A stretch of 64,000 nucleotides of DNA from Desulfatiglans anilini DSM 4660 (GCF_000422285.1 NZ_AULM01000002.1:310001-374000); one strand, 5' to 3'; positions 52,382 through 61,925 are shown, numbered from the stretch's first letter. The notes: generated by a model not told the origin, from the letters alone. Numbers and translations are program-made.

Positions 52382-53438
52382 GCAGGTATTCCTCCACCTG
52401 AATCTCTACTGCATCAATGCCATCGACCAGGCTCCGCTCTTTCACGCCTGTGATGAGCCCTGGAAACATCGGGTACAGCACCGGATCCGCATACGCCCCC
52501 GATATGGCCCGTCCAACCGTGAGAGTCTGGCCAACGATGGATACCAAAGCGACGATCTCCCCGGTCATGGTTTCCGTCTCAAGGACCGCGATGAACTCGC
52601 AGAGATTGTTCAGGTTCCAGTACTTTGAGGCATCGTTCAGGATCTCGATTTCTGTCTGTCCGGTAATCGATCCCGCGGGCTGGAGCGGCTCGCTGTATAT
52701 CGGTACCCCGACGACCTTGTCCTTGGCATAGGCCAGAAGGTTGTGTATTTTCTGGGCATTCAGCCCGAAAGCTGTCACCGTGAAGCTCTCTTGGCGATAG
52801 GGCTCGAGCAGAAGTGGCCGGCGCTGCTCGGAAAGCTTTCGGCCCTGTGCGATCACAGTCTGGAAATTCAGCGTCAAGCTCACCGGTTCATCCCATTCGG
52901 GCTCTGACGGGATCAAAAGGACACGGGTTCCAAGGACTCGGCTCCGGAGCTCAAGGCCCTCGACGGTAAAGACAAAAGCCGTGTCCTGCACCGCAGGGCC
53001 CTCCCGGTAAATGGTTAGAGGGACGCTGATTTCCTCGTTCGTGCCGAGAGGAAAAGGGGGCTCCTGGTGATCCAGGAAGGTCCCCTCCGGCCTCAGTTCC
53101 TCGATGCCCTCGACGGTGACGGATCTGTCCAACCATGCATTCCAGAGGTTCAGAAAGGTGTGGATGTCATCCAGGATGATCCCGCAGTCGATGAGTTCCG
53201 GGCGCAGCCAGACACGGTCGTAGATTTTGGTCAGAGTAAAATCTTCGGGCACGATCATGGCGGGTTTGCGGGAGCTGGTGTCTGTGAAGCCCCGGGAAAG
53301 ATCTTCCTCTGAGAATATGCAGGCAAAGTTCGGCAGGGGCTCGGCGCCGATCTCAAAATCGATACCTACCGGCCGGCTCATCCCAGGAAAAGGCGCTTCC
53401 CCCAGACCCTCGCGCAAAAAGTCAGCTCCCGGAATCAT
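52374..53438 (-). CDS. Phage virion protein, probable minor tail protein
   Basis: 354 residues, acidic, beta-rich, without recognised motifs. Landmarks: KIYDRVWLRPELIDCG, VEGLELRSRVLGTRVLLIP and FPGLITGVKERSLVDGIDAVEIQVEEYL. Genomic position between the tape measure/tail module and the distal tail gene suggests a tail-shaft-end or fibre-attachment protein. No Thr tail. Confidence 0.6.
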   Translation of the reverse strand: MIPGADFLREGLGEAPFPGMSRPVGIDFEIGAEPLPNFACIFSEEDLSRGFTDTSSRKPAMIVPEDFTLTKIYDRVWLRPELIDCGIILDDIHTFLNLWNAWLDRSVTVEGIEELRPEGTFLDHQEPPFPLGTNEEISVPLTIYREGPAVQDTAFVFTVEGLELRSRVLGTRVLLIPSEPEWDEPVSLTLNFQTVIAQGRKLSEQRRPLLLEPYRQESFTVTAFGLNAQKIHNLLAYAKDKVVGVPIYSEPLQPAGSITGQTEIEILNDASKYWNLNNLCEFIAVLETETMTGEIVALVSIVGQTLTVGRAISGAYADPVLYPMFPGLITGVKERSLVDGIDAVEIQVEEYLRG

Positions 53439-53442
53439 CAGG

Positions 53443-53664
53443 TCAGCCCTCCTGAATCGTCCGGCGCCGGCCCATCAGCAGGTGGAAGAAGAAGGGAAGC
53501 ACGGCTGCAACCCCAGTCCCAGCAGACTCTGGCAACCCGGCGTCGATCGCTTCCATCAGGATCAGGGCCGGCAGAACACTAAACGCTCCGCCCGCGTATC
53601 TCTCGGCGGCAGGAAAGCCTGCCCGGCCCGCTTCTACCTGGAAATCGGCTAACGGGATCATCAA
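53443..53664 (-). CDS. Small hydrophobic phage protein
   Basis: 73 residues, with one probable transmembrane stretch (GGAFSVLPALILMEAIDAGLP and GVAAVLPFFFHLLMG), beginning MMIPLADFQVEAG and ending in a basic RRRTIQEG. Overlaps the preceding gene by ATGA. Not a recognised holin family; the position inside the tail operon is unusual for one, so function is open. Confidence 0.55.
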   Translation of the reverse strand: MMIPLADFQVEAGRAGFPAAERYAGGAFSVLPALILMEAIDAGLPESAGTGVAAVLPFFFHLLMGRRRTIQEG

Positions 53665-54668
53665 GCCACCCGAAAAGCTATGCCACGGTCGGTGGTGTAA
53701 GGGCCAACAGGAAACACGAGGTATTCCTCATCGCCGTAGACCAGCAGTTCGCCCGGAGAAAGCCCTTGGAAATTGCAGAAGTAGCACGGCGTTTGACAGA
53801 TGGGTTCCCAGACGGAATCCTCCGCACGCTTGTGAAAGTAGACCTGTTTCAACAACACCCTCCGGCCGGAAAAATTGTTCCTGACGAGGGCATTTTGATA
53901 CTGATGGATGAATGCGAAGACACTGAGCTTTTGCTCCTCATATAAAGTCCCGCCAATGGCATTGTTTGGATAAAGAGTAAGATCACGTCCCCCAAACCAG
54001 ATGCCAAATGGCCTTTGGAAGTAGCCGCTAACAGATTCTCTATTGAGTCCTATTTGACTAAAAAACCCTGAAAATAGGGCACTCCCTGCAACAAAATCAT
54101 CCCATTCTTTATGAGGGTATCCCCACATCCCGATCCTACCCGTAACATCCCCTTCGGTTGGGTTATCATCGAACATTTCGAAAGAGCCGAAATGCATCAG
54201 GTTAAAAATACTTCCGTTGATGTTCACCAAGGCACAGATCCATTTTTCGTCGCCAAATATCCATATCCGTTCCATTTGAGAAGCTGGGAGTGACCAGCCG
54301 TAAAACCCTGAACTATTCGGAACCTGGTTAAGGTCGACTTTGGTATTCTGGCGAAAAGGATAGGCTGAGCTCAGAGTGTACTCTTTCGAAGAACACATAT
54401 TGCAGCAAATAGTTGGCCCCATATCTGGACCGGCCACACGAAGTTCCAGCTTGGCGATAAGGCTCTGGCTGCCATATCCAAGACTCGAAAGACAAAGGTA
54501 GTCTCCATTGGAATCGTTCAACCAGCCATATGGCGAAGAAGTGTTCCATAGCTTGTCTTGTTGCCATTCCTCCTGCACCCAGCCCTGGGAAACAGCGAAG
54601 GCCCGAATCTTATCAAGGACATCTTTGATGCCTGTGGGATTGGCCTGTTCAACGTAATTCAAAAGCAT
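53661..54668 (-). CDS. Phage virion protein of unknown function, lower GC
   Basis: 335 residues: LLNYVEQANPTGIKDVLDKIRAF start, several aromatic-rich strands (YGWLNDSNGDYLCLSS, IWIFGDEKWICALVNING, VFPVGPYTTDRGIAFRV). Overall layout resembles the next gene (54693), so they may be distant paralogues. The coding DNA is clearly AT-richer than its neighbours (roughly 53690-54640), consistent with recent exchange, as is common for receptor-binding tail proteins. No Thr tail. Confidence 0.6.
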   Translation of the reverse strand: MLLNYVEQANPTGIKDVLDKIRAFAVSQGWVQEEWQQDKLWNTSSPYGWLNDSNGDYLCLSSLGYGSQSLIAKLELRVAGPDMGPTICCNMCSSKEYTLSSAYPFRQNTKVDLNQVPNSSGFYGWSLPASQMERIWIFGDEKWICALVNINGSIFNLMHFGSFEMFDDNPTEGDVTGRIGMWGYPHKEWDDFVAGSALFSGFFSQIGLNRESVSGYFQRPFGIWFGGRDLTLYPNNAIGGTLYEEQKLSVFAFIHQYQNALVRNNFSGRRVLLKQVYFHKRAEDSVWEPICQTPCYFCNFQGLSPGELLVYGDEEYLVFPVGPYTTDRGIAFRVA

Positions 54669-54692
54669 TTTGCCCCCCGGTACCGTTTCAGG

Positions 54693-55706
54693 TTATTCTC
54701 CTGATGTGGTGGTTTCCTCTTCAGTGGTGGTCGTCTCTTCCTCGGTCGTCGTGGTTGCATCTTCGGTGGTTGTTGTTTCCTCGGTCTCTTCCTGAACAGC
54801 CATGAACGAGTAGTTGTACGTCTCGGCCGCTTGCTGGAAGATCCTGAAATCGCCTTCCGCCGCTTCGTATAAATCCTCCGATTGCATGCTCAGCATGCGC
54901 GGCGCGTAGACCCCCTGGAGGCTCATCAGAAGATCGCCGTCGGCCAGGACATAACACGGCAAGAGCAGCCCCTTGCCATTCGGGGCAACATCGATGGCCC
55001 TGTTGTCCGAGTCTCCCTGCATGGGGATCACTCTGGGCGTGGAGCCCGTCCTGAAGAGGTTACCGGGCGATACCACAAAGAAGGATCCCGCGATGGGTCT
55101 CACAGGCCCATAACCGCCGGCTTGATAGCTTCTGTTCCCAAACCAGGATCCGGCGACCAGCAGAGGGAACGGGTATTCGGAGGGGCTCCCCAAGCGGTAG
55201 CCCAGCCCAAGGTAACAGGCAAAATACGAGGACCCCACCTTGACGATCACCACGATCCGTTCCTTGGTGGAGTAGATCCAGTAGTACATGGTGGAATCGA
55301 AGAGCTGCAGGATCGGTAGGCCCGAGGTCGTTCCGCTCGCCCAGTGCTTCCAGGTGGAATCGTAGGAGGTGAATCCGGTGTCGTTCTTGTTCCCGGCCCA
55401 GGAAGAGGGAACATCCAGATACCCGTTCAGGTCCCAGCCCCAGGCGTTTCCAGCCACGTATTTCCACTCCCGGATCCCGATCAGGATCTGCTCGTTGCCG
55501 GATAGCCCGGTGTTTTTGAGGATCACCTCACGAAGATTGTCCTCGGGGAAGGCATCGGTTATCCCGTCTGATCCCTTGGAGTTCTGGTCGAGTTTCAGGG
55601 TCCAGTCCCGGCCGGGGCCCGCATCGGCGCAACAAAAATCGATCAAGGCCTGCAGCAGGCCGTTTGCGCCTGAAAAAGCACTGCAGCTTCCACTGGTTTG
55701 AGGCAT
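54693..55706 (-). CDS. Phage virion protein with long acidic/threonine C-terminal tail
   Basis: 337 residues. The body is aromatic and Gly-rich with YYWIYSTKERIVVIVKVGSSYFACYLGLG and a SGNEQILIGIREW segment. The last ~32 residues are tail: EETEETTTTEDATTTTEEE, then TTTTEEETTTSGE. The end EEETTTSGE is identical to the head decoration protein. It is separated from the body by VQE. Located beside the tape measure gene, so probably a tail-exterior protein. Confidence 0.68.
   Translation of the reverse strand: MPQTSGSCSAFSGANGLLQALIDFCCADAGPGRDWTLKLDQNSKGSDGITDAFPEDNLREVILKNTGLSGNEQILIGIREWKYVAGNAWGWDLNGYLDVPSSWAGNKNDTGFTSYDSTWKHWASGTTSGLPILQLFDSTMYYWIYSTKERIVVIVKVGSSYFACYLGLGYRLGSPSEYPFPLLVAGSWFGNRSYQAGGYGPVRPIAGSFFVVSPGNLFRTGSTPRVIPMQGDSDNRAIDVAPNGKGLLLPCYVLADGDLLMSLQGVYAPRMLSMQSEDLYEAAEGDFRIFQQAAETYNYSFMAVQEETEETTTTEDATTTTEEETTTTEEETTTSGE
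54696..54791 (-). repeat. Seven-codon repeats encoding the acidic/threonine tail of the 54693 gene
   Basis: Minus-strand reading gives four Thr runs (TTTT, TTTT, TTTT, TTTS) spaced seven codons apart by E-E/D-E or D-A variants. The period is 21 bases, with only minor codon differences (GTCGTGGT-type blocks on the plus strand). Confidence 0.75.
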
Positions 55707-55717
55707 AGGTTCCTCCT

Positions 55718-58700
55718 CTAGGAAATCTCCAAGGCTCGACGCACCTGGAACGAATTTTCACTGATAAAATTGAGCATGCTCCGCCGGCCGGAGCTGGTCG
55801 CCATGTACCGATCGAAAAGTTGCGGATCGATGATGTTGACGATGTCCATCCCTTTTTCCCTCGAGTCACCGCGTCCATCCTGCGGGGCAAGGGCCTCGAA
55901 GGTCGCCGCCGGGGAGATCTGTCCTCCGGCTGCAAGCGCAAACGCTGGCGGCCCCGGCATCAATGGAACGCTGATTGTCTGGATTAGGGCCTGCAGGCTC
56001 TCCCGGGGGATCATCTTCCGGCGAATCGCCTCCATGACCCGGACTCCGTAGTACCGCACGGCACTGACCGGGTGCATGTATTCGCCCGCCGTCGCCAAAA
56101 TCGGCACGTTGTCGGCCGTTTCGGTCGGGCTCGACCCTGCTATCCTCCCCCCAGCCGTTTGCTTTCGTACGGGCCGGACAGGGCCGCCAAAGGCGAGCTT
56201 CTGCGCCACGATCGAAGCCACCCGGACCATGCCGAGCGCGTATTGCACTCCAGCCATGATGGGCCCCATGTAGGGCCCGCCTTCTGCGAGGGCCTTTGAC
56301 GCTGCGAGGTGTGCGTTGATCATGGCCTCAGCAATCGCGGCGGCTTTCTGGAGGTAGAAAAGCTCCTTGACGCTCTTGCCCGTCAGGTCGTAGAGGGTTC
56401 CAAAGATCTCCGACATCCCGGATGCGACGTCTTGCGCCATCGTGAGCCGGGCTTCCATCAGGCGCTGTTCCTGATCGGCCAAGAGCTGGTCTTTTTCCTG
56501 TTTCTGGATCCGGTAAAGCTCGTCTATGGCCGCGCGCTGCTCGTAATAGGACATTTCGGCGCCGAGCTTATCGTTTAGGAGCGACATGAAACTTTCACGT
56601 TCATCGGCATGCCGGCGGTCCATCTCTCCCAATTCGGTTTGGAATGTCGCACCCAGCCCCTGGCCGACCGCTCCCTGATCGGCTCGCAGTCGCATGTCAG
56701 CCAGGAGGTTGTCGAGATCCTTTTTTGACTCTATCAAGCGTTTTTCAGCCGCGGTCTGCTCTCCTGTCAGTTCGATCAGGGCCTGCTTATAGGCGATCTC
56801 CTTCTCGTAGATTTGATCCTCGATCGCCAGCAGTTCATTCTTGTCCTTTTGAAGGACAGCCAAGGCCTTCAGGGATTCGATCTCGGTGGTGTATTGCTCA
56901 TCGATAATCGCCCGGCGCCTGGTAAAATACGCCTGCAGGCTGACCTTGCCTTGGTCGTAGAGCTGCTCGAGCTTGGCCAGTTCCAGTGACAGGTCGGCCT
57001 CGCTCCGGGTGACGCGGCTTTGCGCTCTGGCCTCTGTTGTCTCTCTGGCCTCTTCCTCGTTGATCCGCTTAAGGCTGGCGGCGTAGTTTTGTTCGATCTG
57101 AAGGAGCAGATCCTTCTGGCCGTGAGCCATTGCCAGTTGGGCCTCGTAATGAAGCCTCGCCTGATTGCGGAGGACCTGCCATTTGTTTGCATCGAGACGG
57201 GCCAGGTCAGCGTTGAGCTGCTCCTGCAGACGTTTTTGGTCAGCCTCGATCTTGTTCACTTCTTCGGGATCAGGAGGCGCGGCCTTTGGAGTCATATCGA
57301 TTTTTGACCCGCCAGCTTTTTTGATCGCTGCCTCCAATTCCTCGATGCGTCTTTTGACGCCGACGATTTCCATCTGGGCAGCGCGGGCCTCTTCTGTTGG
57401 GCTTCCAAACCAGTTTGTCGCCCGCGCCTGGACCTGCAATTCACGGAGTTCAGCGCTCCAGTAGGCCTTGGCCTTCCTCAAGTTTTCCTCGATGACCTTC
57501 AGGTCCGCGTCTGTCTGATCCTCCAGCTTTACGGGGATCTGGATGTCCTTGAAGGCCTCGTACTTCTGCTTATTTTTGGCTGTCGCTTCGAGCAGCTCGC
57601 CCTCCGCCTCTTTGGCTTCCTTGGCAGCTTTGCGCCACTCCTGCATTGCTCTGACAAGCTTATAAATCTGGATCGCGGCATACGCTGCGGCGCCGGCCAA
57701 GGTCGCCCTGAGAGCCACACCGGCAATGCCAGCCTGCGTCGCCACACCGGCCAGAGCGGCGCGAAGGGCCGCCAGCACACCCGAGATGCTGGCCCCCTGT
57801 TTAAGGATCCCCAGTGCAACGGCCAAGGCTTTGATCTGGTTAGCGAGGGTGAGCGGCAGACCGATGAACACCGCGAAGGCGGTCTTGAGGATCACCATGT
57901 AGGTCACGGTCTGGACAATGGCGGGCAGAAAAGGGCCAAGGGTATCCAGGATCTTTAGAATGACTTCCGCCACGCGTATCCCGGCGATCGCCAAGTTGGC
58001 CATGATATCAGCCACTCGACCGACCCATGTATCGAGGTTTTGGCCTGCCCCTTCAATGAGATTGGCTATCGCCTCATCGACACGGGCCAGAGCAGCGACG
58101 ATTTTATCGTTGAAGGTGAACGTGCCGGCCTCTTCATCGATGGTGACGATAGCATCCCGCAATCTGAGCAGCAGGCCGGTCGTTTTGTTAAATGCATCAT
58201 CAAGCCCCCTTCCAAGGGCCATCTGAATGGCATCGGCAAGGTTGCTCGTGGCGCCCTGGAATGTTTTTGCAGTCTCCTCCCCGGCGGCGCCAAACTCCTT
58301 CAGTTTGCCGACCAAATAATCATAGAGCTCCCCACTCTTGGCCAGTTCCTTGACTTTTTCGTTGGTCAGGCCCAGGGCCCTGGCAATCCGGGCATTGCGG
58401 TCGATGGTTCCATCCATGATTGCCCGGAGTTCCTGTCCGAGCTGATCCATCGGGAGGCTTATGCCGGCGGCTGCTTGCACCATGAGGCTCGTAAATCTGA
58501 CGATCTGCTGAGGATCGAAACCGGCCTTGAAAGCTGGCCCGATGCCTTCCTGAAGCGCGCGCAGGAGTTCCTCGTAGGTAGCTGTTGTCTTCAGGCCCTC
58601 AATCTGCAGCTGCCGCTGAATCTGCGTTGCAATCTGGACACTTTCTTTGTAGGCCGTGGTGGCATCGACGGCCCGCCCCTCAGCGTCGGTGAAATCGTTG

Positions 58701-58993
58701 AAAGTCCGGACCAGGGCGGCGATCCCGATCCGGCTTTGCTCAATGGTGGAGTTGAAAGAAATGGCTGATGCAGCTGCGCGTCTGAATATATCGACTCCGC
58801 CTGCCAGGGCCGCCAGGCGGAGCATCCCCCCGACAAAGCTCTGCTGCGCCGTGTTCATCTGGGCGATGGTCGCACGGTAGGCTTGTCCGGCAGCGTTCAC
58901 ACGCCCGAGCCCCCTGACAGTCTTGTCAAGGACCTCGGCCCCGGTCTGCTTGAGGGCGATGATGATCTGGAGGATTTTGGAGTCCGCGGCCAT
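55718..58993 (-). CDS. Phage tail tape measure protein
   Basis: 1091 residues. N-terminus LQIIIALKQTGAEVLDKTVRGLG and a helical scaffold, followed by long coiled-coil and hydrophobic central segments (LAIAGIRVAEVILKILDTL, TVTYMVILKTAFAVFIGLPLTLAN) that act as membrane-crossing parts, then extended coiled coil (LQEQLNADLARLDANKWQVL). Tape measure length sets tail length, so a tail of average siphovirus size is expected. It lies immediately downstream of the tail assembly genes. Confidence 0.92.
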   Translation of the reverse strand: MAADSKILQIIIALKQTGAEVLDKTVRGLGRVNAAGQAYRATIAQMNTAQQSFVGGMLRLAALAGGVDIFRRAAASAISFNSTIEQSRIGIAALVRTFNDFTDAEGRAVDATTAYKESVQIATQIQRQLQIEGLKTTATYEELLRALQEGIGPAFKAGFDPQQIVRFTSLMVQAAAGISLPMDQLGQELRAIMDGTIDRNARIARALGLTNEKVKELAKSGELYDYLVGKLKEFGAAGEETAKTFQGATSNLADAIQMALGRGLDDAFNKTTGLLLRLRDAIVTIDEEAGTFTFNDKIVAALARVDEAIANLIEGAGQNLDTWVGRVADIMANLAIAGIRVAEVILKILDTLGPFLPAIVQTVTYMVILKTAFAVFIGLPLTLANQIKALAVALGILKQGASISGVLAALRAALAGVATQAGIAGVALRATLAGAAAYAAIQIYKLVRAMQEWRKAAKEAKEAEGELLEATAKNKQKYEAFKDIQIPVKLEDQTDADLKVIEENLRKAKAYWSAELRELQVQARATNWFGSPTEEARAAQMEIVGVKRRIEELEAAIKKAGGSKIDMTPKAAPPDPEEVNKIEADQKRLQEQLNADLARLDANKWQVLRNQARLHYEAQLAMAHGQKDLLLQIEQNYAASLKRINEEEARETTEARAQSRVTRSEADLSLELAKLEQLYDQGKVSLQAYFTRRRAIIDEQYTTEIESLKALAVLQKDKNELLAIEDQIYEKEIAYKQALIELTGEQTAAEKRLIESKKDLDNLLADMRLRADQGAVGQGLGATFQTELGEMDRRHADERESFMSLLNDKLGAEMSYYEQRAAIDELYRIQKQEKDQLLADQEQRLMEARLTMAQDVASGMSEIFGTLYDLTGKSVKELFYLQKAAAIAEAMINAHLAASKALAEGGPYMGPIMAGVQYALGMVRVASIVAQKLAFGGPVRPVRKQTAGGRIAGSSPTETADNVPILATAGEYMHPVSAVRYYGVRVMEAIRRKMIPRESLQALIQTISVPLMPGPPAFALAAGGQISPAATFEALAPQDGRGDSREKGMDIVNIIDPQLFDRYMATSSGRRSMLNFISENSFQVRRALEIS

Positions 58994-58996
58994 CGG

Positions 58997-59215
58997 CTAT
59001 TTCTTGCCTTTGCCTTTCTTACGCAGGGTGTTGATTCTGGTTATCAGGGCTGTTGCCGGGAGCTTGCCCATGTGTGGGTCGCGTTTCTTTGCCATCGCGG
59101 TTGCCCAGGCCCTCTTGTCGGCGTGAAACCCCAGCCGGCAAGCAAGTGCAGCATCTTGAAAATCTGCATGGCGCGTTTCGCTGTAGGTCTCGAGGGCGTC
59201 TAGAAAAAAGCTCAC
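58997..59215 (-). CDS. Small basic phage protein between tail assembly and tape measure genes
   Basis: 72 residues starting MSFFLDALETYSETRHADFQDAALACRLGF and ending LRKKGKGKK. It lies three bases before the tape measure start, the position normally taken by the second (frameshifted) tail assembly chaperone product. It has its own start; whether it is also reached by frameshifting from the 59233 gene cannot be judged. Confidence 0.6.
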   Translation of the reverse strand: MSFFLDALETYSETRHADFQDAALACRLGFHADKRAWATAMAKKRDPHMGKLPATALITRINTLRKKGKGKK

Positions 59216-59232
59216 CCCGTAGTCCGCTGCGG

Positions 59233-59622
59233 CTATGTGCCCGGCTTCAATGAGGCGGCAAAGATTTTTCCGAATTCCCCGGACAGTGAACTTTTCAGCT
59301 CCTGGGTGATGATTTCCTTGAACTCCACGGCCATCTTGCCCAGACCCAGGGTCTGGGCCATGCCGAAAAAAGCCGCATTCACCTCCTTGAAGGCATCCCA
59401 GATGCTCTGGAGCTCCGAAGGGGCCATCTCGCAGAAGTCCATCAGCCTGGCATCCGTAGCGCGACTGAGGTAATCGTCTATCAGTTCGGTCAGGGATTTC
59501 TTTTCGCCCCCGGCTTTTTCGTTTGCCTCGACCGCCTCCATTATTTCGATGAAATCCTTGATTTTCAGCTCCTTGACCGTGATTTCCCGGTCATCGATCT
59601 TGACCACTTTGTGCCGTCGCAT
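59233..59622 (-). CDS. Phage tail assembly chaperone-like protein
   Basis: 129 residues from ATG 59622 (AAGGAGG before; another ATG directly upstream). Begins MRRHKVVKIDDREITVKELKIKDFIEIMEAV, the KELKIKDF pattern of tail assembly chaperones, then an acidic helical body (LTELIDDYLSRATDARLMDFCEM). Such proteins bind the tape measure during tail assembly and are not in the mature virion. Positioned directly before the tape measure module. Confidence 0.66.
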   Translation of the reverse strand: MRRHKVVKIDDREITVKELKIKDFIEIMEAVEANEKAGGEKKSLTELIDDYLSRATDARLMDFCEMAPSELQSIWDAFKEVNAAFFGMAQTLGLGKMAVEFKEIITQELKSSLSGEFGKIFAASLKPGT

Positions 59623-59738
59623 CATGCCTCCTTGGCTAGTCTGGTTCCTAAACAACATCAGTGCCTGCTGGAACACCTTGCACACCTGGCACATCCAATG
59701 CTACTGGCCGAATCGATACGGGGTCCAGCCACGGCCCC

Positions 59739-60440
59739 TCACTCGGGTTGCGCTACATACCGCACTCCTGCTTCAAAACAGGCCCAGAAATCATTCGTCA
59801 CATACGCCACCGATCCAAACGCGAAAAACATCTTTCTCACTTGCCCATCAATGCGGTAGGCAAGGCATAGTCTTTCGGTAGCCCCACTGTAAAACAGTCC
59901 TACCGTTCCCTCTTTTGCCGTGTCTCTCCCGGTGTTATAGGTGCCCGATGACAGCATCGTCACTTCATCGTCAACATTTTGGACCTTTAATGCGATGCCT
60001 ACCGGATGAGTGAGCGCAGCACTTAACGCCTTCATCCCTATAGAAGTCGTACTACCCCCCAGGGTAGTTAACCCACCTGCAGAAGAAGCGTATCTGGAAA
60101 ACGTGAAAAATGGGTTTATTGTCGCGGCGTAGAAATCGGCTACAGCTTGACTGAGCGCAGCAACTGTGGGGCTGGTAACAATCACCGTCCCCGATGTAAT
60201 GCCGTGAGTTGCGATGTCGTCTCCAACGACTTCCTCCAGCCATTGGAAATCGCTGATTGAGTCAACGTGCGCCTTGATAAAATCCCGGTGTGTCGTTCCG
60301 TCATCGGCCACCAATCTGTGGTATAAAATTGGTATTTTGTTGCCACCTGCACTCCACACCAGCTCACCGCCGAGATAGACCGCCTCAACGGCTTTGCCGC
60401 CCAGGTATAGAGCCGCTGCATCGCTCAGGAGAGGCATCAC
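59739..60440 (-). CDS. Phage virion (tail) protein
   Basis: 233 residues. Starts LSDAAALYLGGKAVEAVYLGGELVW, a phrase common to phage structural proteins (two LYLGG repeats), then a Ser/Thr/Gly-rich domain (GGLTTLGGSTTSIGMKAL) and FFAFGSVAYVTNDFWACFEAGV. Its start overlaps the preceding gene's stop. No acidic tail. Position beside the fibre-like gene suggests a tail-exterior role. Confidence 0.6.
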   Translation of the reverse strand: MMPLLSDAAALYLGGKAVEAVYLGGELVWSAGGNKIPILYHRLVADDGTTHRDFIKAHVDSISDFQWLEEVVGDDIATHGITSGTVIVTSPTVAALSQAVADFYAATINPFFTFSRYASSAGGLTTLGGSTTSIGMKALSAALTHPVGIALKVQNVDDEVTMLSSGTYNTGRDTAKEGTVGLFYSGATERLCLAYRIDGQVRKMFFAFGSVAYVTNDFWACFEAGVRYVAQPE

Positions 60441-60838
60441 GCGCCCCCCGTCGTGGTCGTCTCATCTTCGGGCACGATCACATAGAGCTTGGCGGAGTCC
60501 GGGCCGGGCGCCAGGGCGTCGTACTCGTCTTGGGTGAGAGACACGATTTGGGAGATCGTGGCCGATGTGACCATGCCGGTGTGGGTGTGGCTTGCGGCAG
60601 CCTTTCCGGCCAGATCCTGCCCGATCTTTTGGGCACTCCAGGCCTTGTCGCCAGCCGTGCTCTCATCGTCGATCTGCGCGCCTGCAGGCGGCAAATCCGG
60701 GATCTTCACCCGCAGGGCATTTCGCTCTTCGTCAAAAACCGCGTTCAGGGCCTGTTGGGAAGACAGGAGCCCGGTCAGGCTCCCGTCCCCATCGGTCGAA
60801 AACACACGGTTCAGAATTTTCTGGATGCTATGCAGCAT
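60437..60838 (-). CDS. Phage fibre-like protein with DETTTTGGA end
   Basis: 133 residues. Contains tail-fibre type phrases: DDESTAGDKAWSAQKIGQDLA, HTHTGMVTSATISQIVSLTQDEYDALA and DSAKLYVIVPEDETTTTGGA. LTQDEYDAL...LYVIV is a common short end domain of phage fibres, normally followed by nothing. Here a single TTTT tag is added, followed by GGA rather than a full repeat. The N-terminal 35 residues are helical. Confidence 0.7.
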   Translation of the reverse strand: MLHSIQKILNRVFSTDGDGSLTGLLSSQQALNAVFDEERNALRVKIPDLPPAGAQIDDESTAGDKAWSAQKIGQDLAGKAAASHTHTGMVTSATISQIVSLTQDEYDALAPGPDSAKLYVIVPEDETTTTGGA

Positions 60839-60850
60839 GGCAGTCCTCTG

Positions 60851-61426
60851 TTACACCGTGGTCGTCGTCTCTTCCTCGGTCGTTGTGGTCTCTTCATCGT
60901 CTTGAGCATCGACGTCGAAGAATGGACTGGTGGGATGGTTGGCAACATCGGAGAGTCCTTCGCCCGCGTGCGGCAGTGTCATCCATTCTTCTCCGATCAA
61001 GGAGCCGGCGCCGTTCGGGCGCAGCTTCACCCGCCAGAAATCCCACTGGCGGTTCGGCCCTTCGGCGTTGTCGGAGATGAACCGTATCCAAACCTCACGC
61101 TGGGTGTTGGTGAGGCCGGCGATTTTGTCGCCCACAGCCGTTCCCATCAGAAACCGCTCGAGGTTCTTGGTGGCCATTTCATCCAGGCTGAAATTGAGCT
61201 TGTAGCCCTTCTGGATCGTGGTGGATTTGTCGAGGTTCTTTGCGCCGGACCGGCTGGAGTAGTGCTCTTTCTCCTCGACAGAGAGCTCCAGGCCTAACTC
61301 GGGGCAGTTGCCCACGTCGCCCAGATCGCCCTCGTCGGGTGGCGTGGCGCCGTCCCAGTCGGCCATGTACATGATGCCCTTACCGATGGTGTAGAGCTCG
61401 GTGCTCGGGCTGGTTGCAATAGGCAT
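60851..61426 (-). CDS. Major tail tube protein with acidic/threonine C-terminal tail
   Basis: 191 residues from ATG 61426 (AGAGGAGGGAC before). Begins ATSPSTELYTIGKGIMYMADWDG, with GLELSVEEKEHYSSRSG and TTIQKGYKLNFSLDEMATKNL, the tail-tube pattern of long-tailed phages. Last residues DDEETTTTEEETTTTV give two tandem TTTT units. The tail tube is present in many copies per virion, so a tagged C-terminus would repeat along the whole tail surface. Lies downstream of head-tail joining genes. Confidence 0.82.
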   Translation of the reverse strand: MPIATSPSTELYTIGKGIMYMADWDGATPPDEGDLGDVGNCPELGLELSVEEKEHYSSRSGAKNLDKSTTIQKGYKLNFSLDEMATKNLERFLMGTAVGDKIAGLTNTQREVWIRFISDNAEGPNRQWDFWRVKLRPNGAGSLIGEEWMTLPHAGEGLSDVANHPTSPFFDVDAQDDEETTTTEEETTTTV

Positions 61427-61472
61427 GGTGTCCCTCCTCTTTGCGCCCAAGGGGGCGCTCGCCATTCCTTGT

Positions 61473-61922
61473 TTATGCCGGTTTCACCGACTTCAGTTCG
61501 TAATGGGCCGAATAGACGCAGAGGCTTTCTCTCGGTGCGTAAACCAAAGGCTCTTCCCGCATCAGCTTCAATGGCGTCCAGCCATCCAAAACGCGCACAC
61601 CTGCCAGACGTCCTCGGACTCCGAGCAGGAGTTCATATACGCCAGGGCTCGATGCATCCCCCCTGGCGGCACTCCGGCTGCCACGCACATTCCGGTCCCC
61701 GACAATGATCGAAACCCCCATCCCATAGTGCCGATATCGGTTGATCTCTTCGGAACTCAGGTCTGAGGCGATCACATAGCAGCATGGGAATTGGAGTGTC
61801 AGGTCATCAAGGGCTTCCACGTCCATCTGGCCTGAGTAAGTATCGAGCGTTTTGAGCCCGATCTCCTTCAGGGCTTCGAGACGCCCCAAAATGGCATTTT
61901 CCACGGCTTCGAATTCATGCAT
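61473..61922 (-). CDS. DUF1834 (Mu gp37-like) head-tail joining protein
   Basis: 149 residues: FEAVENAILGRLEALKEIGLKTLDTYSGQMD, then CCYVIASDLSSEE and GVYELLLGVRGRLAGVRV, matching the DUF1834 pattern of Mu gp37/gp68 (terminator-type proteins that close the tail or connector). It lies between DUF1320 and the tail tube genes in the normal order. No Thr tail. Confidence 0.8.
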   Translation of the reverse strand: MHEFEAVENAILGRLEALKEIGLKTLDTYSGQMDVEALDDLTLQFPCCYVIASDLSSEEINRYRHYGMGVSIIVGDRNVRGSRSAARGDASSPGVYELLLGVRGRLAGVRVLDGWTPLKLMREEPLVYAPRESLCVYSAHYELKSVKPA

Positions 61923-61925
61923 GGG

